From assembly GCF_002464935.1 (NCBI RefSeq), contig NZ_NBYY01000034.1, positions 124,001 to 188,000 of the forward strand: a stretch of DNA of 64,000 bases, given 5' to 3'. The notes below the pieces were generated by a model that saw only the letters and a list, made by a program, of their open reading frames with translations, made no database searches and was not told where the DNA came from. The translations under genes and the position numbers were made by a program. The stretch comes from Candidatus Enterovibrio escicola. Lineage in GTDB: Bacteria > Pseudomonadota > Gammaproteobacteria > Enterobacterales > Vibrionaceae. The number at the start of each line of letters is the position of its first letter. Positions within the stretch are counted from its first letter, which is position 1. Positions 9,570 through 19,831 of this stretch are shown in pieces.

Positions 9570-10870
9570 CTATCGTAAGAAAATAAATCGAAGAATACAC
9601 CCTGTTTTGGATGGGAAAGTCGAACAAACTACATCCCTCACCCACAAAACACACATTTTAAAGGATTACGACCTGCTATCTCTTCGAAACACTCTACATA
9701 GCTGATACGTTTGGTGTAACTCATCATTGCATCCACCAAGTCTCCTCCTGCCCTCGCTATCACTTCATACCACTTCTTAAAGCTCGTTGTCGCTTGGAGG
9801 CCAAAATATCTCACTCTTTGAAATCCTTTAGGAAGACTGTGCTGAGACAGTCTGCCAACAAATACCTGAATATCCACTGTCTCATACGTTTTTAACTTCG
9901 TTTTATGTGATTGATAGTAATACCTGATTTGATGACCGTCAGACCCAACTATCCTAGATAATCCTATCGACGGGGATGACAAATAGTTGGTTAGGTATCT
10001 TATTAACCCTCAGTAGCTTTTGCTTAGAACTTTATTTTTACGATCATTGCCATGATGGGCATAGAAATTATCAGGATAATTAGCCCATAAGGTTTTAATC
10101 ACATATTAACGCACCGGAAACTCAATCTTCATCAACTTCAGTAAGTGTTTTTTTAAAGTAATCGTAACTGAAATAACGATAAATGCTGAAACCTTGTCCA
10201 ATCCTAGTTTGAAGAAAAGAATGCACCTTTAGCCAGTATCACATGTAAATGCAGATTGTAGTTGCTATTACAACTATGGATATGGATGAAAACAAAGACG
10301 GCAATTTCACACGCATCAGTCTTAAAATACGCTTGAATCAACTCTGATAAGCAGCCTTCCGATAAGACCATAAACCAAAAATAAAAACGCTTCTGATTGG
10401 AGTGATTATGGGAAGGAATACGAAGTTGCTCAGGCAATGTTAAGGCAACTTGCCGATAGCTCACTCTAGGAAACAGGCAGACGCTTATTTTGACCATACT
10501 CTCCCGTGCATAACGTTTTTCACATTGCGGACAAGCTTTCCCCTTACAACATAAAGTTAACTTTATGTTGCCCTTGACCGCAATCCAAGCATTGGTAAGT
10601 AGCAAAACCATTTTCTGAGCTTCCACACTTCAGCATCTTAGCGATTTATAAATGATAATAATCGGTGTCATAGCTGGGATGACTGGATAGGAATATGACC
10701 AAATTCGTAGTGAAAATATATTTCAAGCGAAGCAGTTTTGATTGGATACCTTTAACATTCATTCATGCCTTTTATCTGTTCAATCGTGCTAAATGTATCA
10801 CAGAAAGGGACAGGTATTAAGCCCCACTACATATAGTTTCTGGGAGGAAATTTCTAGGTAAAATAAACAG
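9570..10870 (-). mobile_element. IS91-family element, decayed
   Basis: Complement contains an IS91-type transposase in pieces. 10204-10626 encodes the N-terminal zinc-binding part (CCKGKACPQCEKRYARESMVKI, PRVSYRQVALTLPEQLRIP) with its CxxC pair. 9638-9982 encodes the catalytic part (DGHQIRYYYQSHKTKLKTYE, RVRYFGLQATTSFKKW). The two are separated by stops and frameshifts. The 5' end includes CTATATGTAGTGGGGCTTAA in complement, shared with copies near 35090, 49375 and 62900. Confidence 0.75.
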
Positions 10871-10910
10871 AAGAGGAAAATTGGTTTTTGTGATTGTACA
10901 TACAGTACAT

Positions 10911-10942
10911 AAAAAAGGCCACCCTTTCAGGAGGCCTTTTTT
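10911..10942 (-). terminator. Rho-independent terminator of pha operon
   Basis: AAAAAAGGCC and GGCCTTTTTT form a 10-bp stem around CACCCTTTCAGGA, so it can terminate in both directions. It lies 36 bp after the phaC stop, at the end of the minus-strand phaBAPC operon. Confidence 0.85.
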
Positions 10943-10978
10943 ATGTTGATGTAAGTGTAAATAAAGTAGTTTAGGGTA

Positions 10979-12796
10979 TTAAGCATTAGTGCTTTTGAGA
11001 TCTCTCCTTTCCAGTACTTTCTTCTTCGGTTCAATAGGTAGAACCTCTTTAACATACTCTCCAGGGGCAGATCCAATAACTGGATAGTTTCTTGATCCTA
11101 GTGCATATGGTACAATTTGTTCTTTCGGGTTGAAAGCTTTAAGCCACTTATTCCAATGCAACCACCAAGATCCTGTATTGTGGTTAGCCCCTCTATACCA
11201 TTCATCGGCCGACTCACACAGCTCCTGGTTAACCCAGTAGCCATATTTATTTTTATCAGGATGATTGATGATGCCTGCAATATGCCCAGACTCCCCTAAT
11301 ACAAAAGTCTTTTTACCACCTAGATTTAACGCTCCTCGATAAGTACCTTGCCAAAGGGCAATATGATCTTCTTTAGTAGAGATGAAGTAAGCTGGTATTT
11401 TAATCTTGTTCAAGTCAATCCAAACACCACCAATATTTACACCTTTATCTTCGACTAAACGATTGTTCAAATACAGTTCACGTAGAATAAAGTTATGGGT
11501 TGCTGCAGCAACGTTAGTGCTATCGCTGTTCCAGTAAAGGAGATCAAAATCAACAGGACTATTCCCCTTTAGGTAGTTGTCAATGTAGTAATTCCAGTAC
11601 AAGCTGTTTTCACGCAACAGACTGAAGATAACGCTTAGTGAACGACCATCCATGTAACCACGAGAATTGTTTTGTAACTCAATCGCACTGATCAAACTTT
11701 CTGTAATATAAGCACCCACTTCACCAGGTTGAGAAAAGTCAAGCAAGGTTGCGAAAAATGTTACAGATTTAATACGCGCCTTCATGCGTTTTAACGCATA
11801 GTAGGCGACTGTACACGCCAAGATGGTTCCACCAATGCAATAACCAGCTGCATTGATTTGCGATCGACCGGTAATGTCTTCAATCACACTGACAGCTTTG
11901 ACTACACCCTCTGTAATGTAATCACCAAACTGAAGATCTTTTTGTTCCTCAGTAGGATTCCGCCACGAAATCATAAAAATAACATGGCCTTGTTCTAGCA
12001 GCCACCGAATCATTGAGTTCTTCTTGCGAAGATCAAGAACGTAGTATTTATTAATAAATGGCGGTACCATCAACAGTGGTGTAGCGTTTACTTTTTCCGT
12101 CATTGGACGGTATTGAATAAGTTCGAACAGCTCATTTTTATATACCACATCACCTACAGTATTAGCTAAGTCTACGCCAATACGGAACGCATTGTTGTTA
12201 GTCATTCTAACTTTAAGAATGTCTGAACTGGACTCAATGTCCTCTTGCAACTGTTTTAGACCTTTCACTAGATTTTCGCCATTCTTTTCAAGAGTAAGGC
12301 GAAATAATTCTGGATTTGTTCCAATAAAGTTGCTCGGCGACATAGCATTGAGTGCTTGACGTGAAAAGAATGTCAAACGTTCCTTCGTTTTTTCATCAAG
12401 GTCCTCAATAGAGTTGATAGTTGTAAGATAAGTTTGGCTAAATAGCAGGTAAGACTGCTTAATAAAATTATAAAATACTTTATCCTGCCAGTTTTTATCT
12501 TGAAATCGCTTATCATCATCTTCAGGTTCAACGATTTTTACACTGTTTGCAGCGAGTACAACGTTGTGCCAGATACTTAGTTGTTTTTCCCACCACTGCG
12601 CCTGAATTTGCAACATCGCAGCTGGTTGTTTTGCGGCAAGTTCAAAAAACTTAGTTGTATCTTCGATACTCTGTTCTTGTATTGCCTGGTTCACTGGATC
12701 ATTTACGGCTGCCTTGCCTTGCTCAAGATCCTTCCACCATTGCTGGTTACTCTCTTGGAGTTTTACAAGGTAGTCCGAGAAGAAGTTCTGAAACAT
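10979..12796 (-). CDS. phaC: Class I PHA synthase PhaC
   Basis: Polymerises (R)-3-hydroxybutyryl-CoA into polyhydroxybutyrate at the granule surface. The 605-residue protein has the lipase-like box GYCIGGT with the nucleophilic cysteine at about residue 320, a later STKEDHIALW segment with the catalytic aspartate, and GESGHIAGIINHP with the catalytic histidine. All three are present. The N-terminal alpha-helical domain is that of class I enzymes. I chose the ATG at 12796: GAGGG lies 9 bases upstream. The longer frame from 12835 would add 13 unusual residues. It is the last gene of phaB-phaA-phaP-phaC and is followed by a strong terminator. Confidence 0.95.
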   Translation of the reverse strand: MFQNFFSDYLVKLQESNQQWWKDLEQGKAAVNDPVNQAIQEQSIEDTTKFFELAAKQPAAMLQIQAQWWEKQLSIWHNVVLAANSVKIVEPEDDDKRFQDKNWQDKVFYNFIKQSYLLFSQTYLTTINSIEDLDEKTKERLTFFSRQALNAMSPSNFIGTNPELFRLTLEKNGENLVKGLKQLQEDIESSSDILKVRMTNNNAFRIGVDLANTVGDVVYKNELFELIQYRPMTEKVNATPLLMVPPFINKYYVLDLRKKNSMIRWLLEQGHVIFMISWRNPTEEQKDLQFGDYITEGVVKAVSVIEDITGRSQINAAGYCIGGTILACTVAYYALKRMKARIKSVTFFATLLDFSQPGEVGAYITESLISAIELQNNSRGYMDGRSLSVIFSLLRENSLYWNYYIDNYLKGNSPVDFDLLYWNSDSTNVAAATHNFILRELYLNNRLVEDKGVNIGGVWIDLNKIKIPAYFISTKEDHIALWQGTYRGALNLGGKKTFVLGESGHIAGIINHPDKNKYGYWVNQELCESADEWYRGANHNTGSWWLHWNKWLKAFNPKEQIVPYALGSRNYPVIGSAPGEYVKEVLPIEPKKKVLERRDLKSTNA

Positions 12797-12856
12797 GTGT
12801 AAACCCTCTTTATCGGAAACAACGCCACCCTCCATACAGGAGGGTGGTAATCCTAA

Positions 12857-13204
12857 TTAGGCTGGAGTTGCAGCTTTAATATTTTCAGTTGTAAGTTTTT
12901 CTAGATCTTCTTTAAACTCTTTAGATATGGTTTGCATCTTAGTACTGTCCTCCATCATTTGCTGAGAGAGTTTGCTCAGCGCGGCCAGTTGCTGACTACT
13001 GAATGCAGTTAAAGAAGTAATATCAGTGACATTGCTTGCTGCTTTCATTTGAGCTAGACCCATTTCACTGTAAGTACGAACTGCGTTCAGCTGAAGTTCT
13101 GCCATAGTTATAGCGTTTTTCGCGACCATTTTGTTGAACTTAACGTAAGGAGCCAAGGTTTTTTCAGTTTGCTCTGAGAATGCTTTAAACATATCTGTGT
13201 ACAT
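12857..13204 (-). CDS. phaP: Phasin PhaP
   Basis: A small amphipathic protein that coats PHB granules and controls their size and number. The 115 residues belong to the phasin_2 type: predicted mostly helical, no cysteine, rich in Ala, Gln and Lys, with the family-like start MYTDMFKAFSEQTEKTLAPYVKFNKM. A strong AGGAG lies 7 bases before the ATG. It sits between phaA and phaC, the position seen in Vibrio and Photobacterium pha operons. Confidence 0.92.
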   Translation of the reverse strand: MYTDMFKAFSEQTEKTLAPYVKFNKMVAKNAITMAELQLNAVRTYSEMGLAQMKAASNVTDITSLTAFSSQQLAALSKLSQQMMEDSTKMQTISKEFKEDLEKLTTENIKAATPA

Positions 13205-13249
13205 GGTATATCTCCTAAGTGTATTAATTGGTTATTAAGGGATGTAAGG

Positions 13250-14464
13250 TTAATTAGTTACAACACGTTTTACAATGACAGCCGTACCCATGCCACCTCC
13301 GATACAAAGCGAAGCTACACCATACTTACCTTCGCTCTTTTTCAACTCGTGGATCAGTGACACCAAAACACGGTTCCCTGATGCCCCAAGCGGGTGACCC
13401 AATGCAATTGCGCCTCCGTTAACATTAGCTTTATCTAGAATTGCTTCAGACCTGACGTTATGTGTGTCTGCAAGCTGATGAATAACTCCCAACGCTTGAG
13501 CCGCGAAAGCTTCGTTGAGTTCAAACAGATCCATATCTGAAATAGAAAGCTTTGCTTTTCTCAGAGCTTCTGTTATAGCTCCAACAGGGCCTAATCCCAT
13601 GATTTTCGGATCTAACCCAACTTGTGCGTAGCTGGTTATTTCAACTAATGGTTTTAATCCAAGACGTTTAACTGCAGTTTCAGAAGCCACGATTATAGCA
13701 CTGGCACCATCATTTAAACCTGATGAGTTACCTGCAGTGACCGTACCTTCTCGGGTGAACGCAGGTAAAAGTTTTGCCAAACACTCTAGGGTAGTATCTG
13801 CTTTTGGGTATTCGTCAATATAGAAAGAAACCGTTTGGTAATGTTGCTTGATTTCGACGGGGACTATTTCATCTTTGAATCGACCTGATTCTATCGCCGC
13901 CACAGCTTTTTGTTGGCTTTGTAGAGCATAGGTATCTTGTTGCACACGGCTGATACCAACCAGTTCAGTAATGTTTTCTGCAGTTACACCCATGTGAAAT
14001 TTATTGAAAACATCAGTGAGACCATCACTGATTAGAAGATCATTAAGGTTGATGTTCCCCATTTTTTGACCACTACGCAATGATCCAGAGGCTGCGAATG
14101 GAATTTGAGACATGTTTTCTACACCAGCAGCAACCACTACATCAGCATCACCACAACGGATGTGTGTAACAGCATCCATGACTACTTTCATACCGCTTCC
14201 GCAAACCATATTAATCGAGTAAGCAGGGACAGATTGAGGAATACCCGCAAACATAGCAGCCTGACGACCAATGCCCATACCTTGACCTGCACTGATAACA
14301 TTACCTAAGATAACTTCGTTGACAGACTCAGGTGCAACGTTACTTTCTTTTAGCACGCTTTCAATGGCTATCGCAGCGAGTTTACCTGCTGGTATATCTT
14401 TTAATGAACCCATAAATGAGCCAATTGCGGTACGTTTAGCTGCAACGATATACACTTTTTCCAT
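13250..14464 (-). CDS. phaA: Acetyl-CoA C-acetyltransferase PhaA
   Basis: A biosynthetic thiolase joining two acetyl-CoA into acetoacetyl-CoA, the first step to PHB. The 404 residues include the acyl-accepting cysteine in NMVCGSGMK (about residue 89), the NEAFAAQALGV segment, GGAIALGHPLGASGNR with the catalytic histidine and CIGGGMGTA with the second catalytic cysteine. All the signatures are intact. A G-rich ribosome binding site precedes the ATG. phaB ends 16 bp upstream, so the two are very likely co-translated from one mRNA. Confidence 0.96.
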   Translation of the reverse strand: MEKVYIVAAKRTAIGSFMGSLKDIPAGKLAAIAIESVLKESNVAPESVNEVILGNVISAGQGMGIGRQAAMFAGIPQSVPAYSINMVCGSGMKVVMDAVTHIRCGDADVVVAAGVENMSQIPFAASGSLRSGQKMGNINLNDLLISDGLTDVFNKFHMGVTAENITELVGISRVQQDTYALQSQQKAVAAIESGRFKDEIVPVEIKQHYQTVSFYIDEYPKADTTLECLAKLLPAFTREGTVTAGNSSGLNDGASAIIVASETAVKRLGLKPLVEITSYAQVGLDPKIMGLGPVGAITEALRKAKLSISDMDLFELNEAFAAQALGVIHQLADTHNVRSEAILDKANVNGGAIALGHPLGASGNRVLVSLIHELKKSEGKYGVASLCIGGGMGTAVIVKRVVTN

Positions 14465-14480
14465 GTGGACGCCCCCCTGT

Positions 14481-15221
14481 TTAGCTCATGTACAAGCCAC
14501 CGTTAACCGACAGCGTTTCTCCAGTAATATAGGCAGCAGCATCACTAGCTAAATATGCGACCGCTTCTGCGATTTCTTCTGGTTTAGCCAAACGTTTCAT
14601 CGGAATTTTACTCTTGATAGCATCGAGAATACCCTCGCGCATTGTTTCCACCATGGGTGTTGCAGTATAACCTGGAGCAACAACATTCGCAGTGACGTCA
14701 TAACGAGCTCCTTCCATTGCCAACGCTTTAGTAAAACCAATCATACCTGCCTTTGCTGCCGAGTAATTAGTTTGACCAAATTGCCCTTTAAGGCCATTGA
14801 CAGAGGAAATATTTATGACACGACACCCCCTTTTTTCACACATCGCTGAAAACAGCGGTTGGGTGACATTAAATAAGCTATTTAGGTTGGTATCAATAAC
14901 CGTGTTCCAGCTATCCGCTGTCATTTTCGTGAACAATGAATCGAGAATAACACCCGCATTATTTACAGCAACATCCACGGTACCTTCTTCTTCTAGAAGG
15001 GTAGTAAGACGCGTAGCACACTCTTCTGTGTTCGTCACGTCTAGCTCAAACAAGCGGACTTGTTCTAGATTAAATTTCTTCTCTTCGAACCATAGCTCTG
15101 CGCAGCGCAGATTTCCGGTGAAGTAGGTAGCAACTACGCGATAGCCTTGGTTGACTAGCTTTTCCGTTATCGCTGAGCCGATACAACCTTTCGACCCTGT
15201 GACGAGTGCTAGTTTTCTCAT
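14481..15221 (-). CDS. phaB: Acetoacetyl-CoA reductase PhaB
   Basis: An NADPH-dependent short-chain dehydrogenase giving (R)-3-hydroxybutyryl-CoA. I chose the ATG at 15221 (246 residues, the family length) with GGAG just upstream; the longer frame to 15323 adds a non-homologous leader. The catalytic NISSVNG serine and YSAAK tyrosine-lysine are present, as are NNAG and the C-terminal VNGGLYMS. The glycine-rich cofactor loop reads TGSKGCIG: the third motif position of TGxxxGxG, normally glycine, is cysteine. This could weaken NADPH binding. It is the first gene of the pha operon. Confidence 0.93.
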   Translation of the reverse strand: MRKLALVTGSKGCIGSAITEKLVNQGYRVVATYFTGNLRCAELWFEEKKFNLEQVRLFELDVTNTEECATRLTTLLEEEGTVDVAVNNAGVILDSLFTKMTADSWNTVIDTNLNSLFNVTQPLFSAMCEKRGCRVINISSVNGLKGQFGQTNYSAAKAGMIGFTKALAMEGARYDVTANVVAPGYTATPMVETMREGILDAIKSKIPMKRLAKPEEIAEAVAYLASDAAAYITGETLSVNGGLYMS

Positions 15222-15770
15222 TGACAACTCCATTGTTAACAACAAGCAATTAAATTTACCCCCGTTACTACATTTGGCTATCCAAAAATACAGGCACCGA
15301 TGATTATGATAGTTTAAACTCAATAAATTTTAGGTTACGAAAATTCATTAAGCTCCAAGCAACTTCCGTTATTATTACGATGCTCTTTTTATCACCATTA
15401 CCAAAGATACTCAATCTTTTGAATAAGGCAAAAAGAAAAACACAAAAATCCAAAAAACAAGACATACATCAACAATAAACAACCTAAAGCTAAGAAAAAA
15501 TCAAATTTTAATTTGTTTTGGAAATTAATACTGTGCTGGTATTGTTGTATTTGTCTATTTTTTATAGAAAGTGATGTTCTTTTTATATTTTTACGTGATG
15601 CATTATGCACGAAAAATATGCAATAAAAGTTAAAACATAAAGGTTTATTTGTGTAAATAAGCATGTTGTTATCATTGACTGCAGTCTAAACACTCAAGAT
15701 GAGTGCTGTACAGTAAAGTACACAAATACCATAGGTCACTAAGTGAATGTCCTACGTCTAGAAAGACGTA
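15222..15770. promoter_or_regulatory. AT-rich upstream region of pha operon
   Basis: The 550 bp between csdE and phaB are very AT-rich and must hold the pha promoter (minus strand) unless transcription reads through from csdE. An open frame of 88 codons at 15398-15664 (minus) is composed of Phe, Leu, Lys and Asn and looks like a product of base composition. I could not pick a single clear -35/-10 pair. Confidence 0.4.
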
Positions 15771-16193
15771 CTAAATGTTCTTAATTTGTTTGATTATCAC
15801 ACGTAGATCGTTACTGAGAGACTGGCTGATATGGTTAATAAAATCCATGGTAGAAAAATATTCCTCAAAGTTAAAAGCCTTCAATTTCTCATGTGTTTTA
15901 GCTTCAATTGAAGCTAAAATAAGTGCAAGTAAACCCTTAACAATTCTTGAGTCTGCATCAGCAGAGAAGTAATAGTAGTCATCCACTTTTTTCCAGACTA
16001 ACCAGACTTGGCTTTCACATCCGAGTCCTTGGAGGCTTTGTGGTTTGAGTGCCTCATCCATGATTGGAAGTTTCTTTCCCATTTGGATAACAAGTCTATA
16101 TTTGTCTTCCCAGCTATAACATGCAGACATTTTATCCAAAATATCATCGGCCGTAATCTCAGTACCGAATGGATGTGAGCAGAGTGTATTCAT
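15771..16193 (-). CDS. csdE: Cysteine desulfurase sulfur acceptor CsdE
   Basis: A SufE-type protein that takes persulfide sulfur from CsdA and passes it on, with links to TcdA in the CSD system. The 140 residues have the SufE fold pattern and the acceptor cysteine in LGCESQVWL (about residue 59). Other family features are YRLVIQMGKKLP near the N-terminus and ADSRIVKGLLALILA in the middle. csdA lies 1.4 kb upstream on the same strand; an IS982 insertion now separates the two genes, which are adjacent in related bacteria. It may therefore depend on its own or a chance promoter. Confidence 0.92.
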   Translation of the reverse strand: MNTLCSHPFGTEITADDILDKMSACYSWEDKYRLVIQMGKKLPIMDEALKPQSLQGLGCESQVWLVWKKVDDYYYFSADADSRIVKGLLALILASIEAKTHEKLKAFNFEEYFSTMDFINHISQSLSNDLRVIIKQIKNI

Positions 16194-16510
16194 TATTACT
16201 CATTATGATATGTTGATCATTGATGTGTACGTTTTAAACATACATGGTGAAGCGTTAGAATCACTTCGCCAAAACAACCTAACCTACAACACCATGCATA
16301 GAACCATGTTAACTGATAATCACTAGGAACTGTTACTCCAACTAGTGAAAAACACTGGTCGTGTATATGACCAACTTGAACATGGAGTGACTTTTGAAGT
16401 CATTCTCTATTCCGTTGTTTTAAAGGTGAGAAGACCGTCATTGCTAAGCGAAATCATGGGTGAGATAGAGATCAAAGCAGTATCAACTTCTCTCTATATT
16501 AAATATCGTT
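16194..16510. other. Intergenic with short dispersed repeat
   Basis: No intact gene. A stretch around 16236-16300 (CATGGTGAAGCGTTA followed by an AAAACAA run) resembles one at 43556-43625 between valS and mutY. The origin of the repeat is unknown. The stretch ends at an IS982 insertion. Confidence 0.4.
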
Positions 16511-16514
16511 ATTT

Positions 16515-17489
16515 AACCTGAGCTACGCATAAGAAATGAACTAAATGCCTAAGTTGCGATCAGATCTTTTGAAATAAACTATTGACTGCACAAGGACTTG
16601 GGTATGAATGACTTAGACTCTATTTTTGCCGATGTCGACGACTTCTACCAGACTTTCCTCCCTGCTTAGAAAAAATACCTAATTTCTTTCGGTATCAAAT
16701 AAAGAAACAAGCCTTTTTGCCTCTTTGTTAGCAAAGTGATGACGGTAGTGATAGCTTTACATCAACCGTGGGATCGAGACTTCAAAACTTATTACATCCA
16801 CTTTGTTTTCTTCTTCCTCACCAACTAATTTCCTGAATTAGTTAGCGACATGAGGATGCGCAAGCTCATGCAAGGTATCCTATTTTTGCTTTGCTCTCAC
16901 CTCACTTACCGTCAGGCAAGGCCGACAGTAATTTCCTTTGTTGATTCGTCTAAGCTACAGGTTTGTCACAACCTACGCATTCTCAGACATCAGGTTTTTA
17001 AAGGTACTGCGAAGCGAGGAAAAGGAACGAGGGGTGGTTCTACGGTTTCAAATTCCACCTTACTATCAATGACCAAGGTGGAATTGTCTTAATCAAAGTG
17101 ACGACGGTTAACGTGGATGATAGAAAACCTGTATCGGAAATGGTTGACGAGACTTAGGGGTGTTTATACGGAGAGAAAGGTTATATCTCTGATCCATTGG
17201 AGCGAAAACTTGCAGACGAGGGAGTGACACTAATAACGGGTATAAAAAGAACATGAAACCCAAAGTATAAAACTTTGAAACCGCCTGATGCTCCGGAAAC
17301 GATTTATTATTGAAATCGTTTTAGACCAACTAAAAAATATATCCCAAATCGAGTATTCTCGGCACCTTAATTGTATCAGTGTTATGGTCAACTTGCTGGC
17401 GGGGCTTATCGCGTATTCATTTCAACCAAAGAAGCCGAGCTTCAAGATGACTAGGTTTAATAAGCAAGTGCTTATACAGATTTCAGGTT
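16515..17489 (+). mobile_element. IS982-family element, full length, decayed
   Basis: About 975 bp from AACCTGAGCTACGCATAAG to the complement of AACCTGAAATCTGTATAAG. A 4-bp repeat ATTT flanks it (16511-16514, 17490-17493). Plus-strand frames give all transposase parts: [68 protein letters not shown] and [16 protein letters not shown], but with stops (for example after the opening segment) and frameshifts. It lies exactly between csdE and csdA and splits that operon. Confidence 0.85.
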
Positions 17490-17631
17490 ATTTAGTATAA
17501 ATACCTATGTGACGAATTTAGAAAAAAATTACATCAGTGATAGTATCACTAGAATTTATATTAATTTAACTGCCGTTGTCGTTATATTGTTAAACAAATT
17601 TTGTACAGCATAGATCAACAACCCCTAGGGT

Positions 17632-18882
17632 TTAAAGTAAATTACAAGCTTTCTGTATTGCCGTAATGCATCGTTCGATTTCATCAGACGTATTATATAA
17701 GGCGATAGACACTCGTACGCATCCTTTTATTCCAAGCACATCCATCAGAGGATGTGCACAGTGGCGGCCAGATCTCACGGCAATACCTTGTTGGTCTAGG
17801 AGGATTGCAATATCAGAATGATGAACACCTTCCACCGTAAATGCAACTACATTCGCGCCTTGTTGTAAACCTATAATGTTGAGGTCATCAATATCACGAA
17901 TTCCTAAAATTAACTGAGATTGCAATGATGCAATGTGTTGTTTTGCTTTTTTTTTGTCGAGGCTATTAAACCATAAAATGGCTTTTTCTAACGCGAGCGC
18001 ACCTGCAACATTAGGGGTGCCTGCTTCAAACTTAGCTGGAGAATCTGCAAATAGTGTACCTTCAAAAGAGACTTTCTCTACCATTTTCCCACCACCATGC
18101 CAAGGGGGCATAACATCTAATAATGCAGCCTTGCCGTATAGCACGCCAATACCGGAAGGTGCAAACAGTTTATGTCCCGAGAAAACGTAGAAATCAGCAT
18201 CTATAGCATTCACATCTATAGGTTCATGAACTACAGCTTGTGCACCATCAACAACTACAACTACACCATACTCATGTGCTTTTTTTATAATGTCTTTAAG
18301 AGGATTCAGAGTACCAGTAACATTGCTGATATGACTGACAGCAACAATCTTCGTTTTGTCATTAAGAAGATTTTTATAGGCGATCATATCAAGTGTGCAG
18401 GAGATAGGGTCGATTGACCACTTAACCACTTTTGCACCAGTCTGCTCAGCGATTAGTTGCCATGGCACAATATTTGCATGATGTTCCATTTCGCTGATCA
18501 TAATTTCATCGCCAGGCTTGAGCGTTTGTCTTCCATAACTTTGAGCAATAAGATTTAACGCTTCGGTTGCTCCACGGGTCCAAATAATACAATCGTTATC
18601 TGCACCAAGAAATCCAGCAACAGTCTTGCGTGCTGTTTCAAAGCGATTGGTGATGGATCCTGTAAGCGAGTAACTACCTCGATGCACATTTGCTATTGCC
18701 CCTGAATAGAAAGTATTGATGCAATCAATAACTTGTATTGGCTTTTGAGTCGTCGCTGCACTGTCTAGATACACCAATGAGTGACCATTAATCAGATGAT
18801 TTAAGAACGGAAAGTTACTACGAACAGCATCAATGTTGAAAGTTTGGCTTGTCATTATTTCGGTGTTGCTCAGTTCAGACAT
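17632..18882 (-). CDS. csdA: Cysteine desulfurase CsdA
   Basis: A PLP enzyme of the SufS/CsdA class that removes sulfur from cysteine to give a protein persulfide for CsdE. The 416 residues include SEMEHHANIVPW (cofactor-stacking histidine), the PLP lysine in FSGHKLFAPSGIG, and the catalytic cysteine in SGRHCAHPLMD, all intact. Two starts are possible: the ATG at 18882 or the ATG nine codons later, MTSQTFNIDAVRSNFPFL, which matches the family better at its N-terminus. Neither has a strong ribosome binding site. The gene would naturally be followed by csdE; an IS982 copy now lies between. Confidence 0.94.
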   Translation of the reverse strand: MSELSNTEIMTSQTFNIDAVRSNFPFLNHLINGHSLVYLDSAATTQKPIQVIDCINTFYSGAIANVHRGSYSLTGSITNRFETARKTVAGFLGADNDCIIWTRGATEALNLIAQSYGRQTLKPGDEIMISEMEHHANIVPWQLIAEQTGAKVVKWSIDPISCTLDMIAYKNLLNDKTKIVAVSHISNVTGTLNPLKDIIKKAHEYGVVVVVDGAQAVVHEPIDVNAIDADFYVFSGHKLFAPSGIGVLYGKAALLDVMPPWHGGGKMVEKVSFEGTLFADSPAKFEAGTPNVAGALALEKAILWFNSLDKKKAKQHIASLQSQLILGIRDIDDLNIIGLQQGANVVAFTVEGVHHSDIAILLDQQGIAVRSGRHCAHPLMDVLGIKGCVRVSIALYNTSDEIERCITAIQKACNLL

Positions 18883-19059
18883 ATTTAATAAAGAAATAAT
18901 CGCTTTTCTCTGAGTTTAACTCAAGTGAAAAGTATGGTTATCTATTGAATAGATTGTTCTTCATGTAGAATGCCTATTTTTACATTGTAATCATTATAAC
19001 TAGCGTTGACGTTAAAAGTTGTTTTGACCAGTATCATAAAGAGCTATGGTCAAATCTGG

Positions 19060-19831
19060 TATACAGCTTCCAAAGCAGTATCCTGATAATTGATGTTTGT
19101 TTCATGAATGCTATCTCTGAATTTCACGCCTTTGATGATATCCGCAAGTAATTTAAAGCCTCGCAGGCTATGCCGGTTAATCTCAACGGTTTACATCAGT
19201 TTGCAGGCCATGGCTAGTGTCGTTTTTCGGCTTCCACAATTCTTGGTTTTGTTCGTTCTTAACATCACCGTTGCAAACATTGATTCAATGGAGTTTGTCG
19301 TTCGAATATGTGTCCAGCACTCGGCGGAAAATCGTAAAATGCTAGCATTTCCACTTTGTCTTTGGGCAGACATTCCACTGCTTTGGAATATTTAGCACCA
19401 TATCGTGCTTTCGAACTGTCCGAAGGTTTTCTCTGCCTTTTGTTGTACCTTCGCCATTCAGATATCGTGAAGCGTTTCGTTCATTCTTGGTTGAACAGAT
19501 TTTTGAAATTTTGTTTAATACATTGGCCGTTTTGTATACCCAGAAACGCTAATGACGCGTCGTTGGATAATGCTTTGTCACTATATTCCAAAAAACGAAA
19601 TCACCATCACTAACAGCGAGTTCAGGAGCGATACAAATACCGTGAACGTTAGCTGTGATAGAACTTCAAGCCAACCTGACCTCGGACTCCCTGTACCCAT
19701 CGACAACAGCTAGCACTTCCTTCTGGCTGGTATTATCAACGCTGATGACAACAAGCAGGCAAAGCTTGTCATCCATCCTGACTTTGCAGTAAACACCATC
19801 GGCCAAAATGCAGACATACCGCCGTTTACTT
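19060..19831 (-). mobile_element. IS256-family transposase remnant
   Basis: The complement reads an IS256 (mutator-type) transposase C-terminal half in pieces: DGVYCKVRMDDKLCLLVVISVD, FWVYKTANVLNKISKI, AECWTHIRTTNSIESMFATV, RTNKTKNCGSRKTTLAMACKLM and LLADIIKGVKF. Several frameshifts interrupt it. The N-terminal half is missing; an IS982 copy begins at 19832 exactly where the sequence stops. Confidence 0.75.

Noticed and set aside
12581..12879. Frames of 73-74 codons opposite phaC
   Set aside because: They are antisense shadows of phaC and the phaP-phaC junction.
15398..15664. Open frame of 88 codons between phaB and csdE
   Set aside because: Very AT-rich with Phe/Leu/Lys/Asn-biased composition, no ribosome binding site and no recognisable domain; it lies in the pha promoter region.
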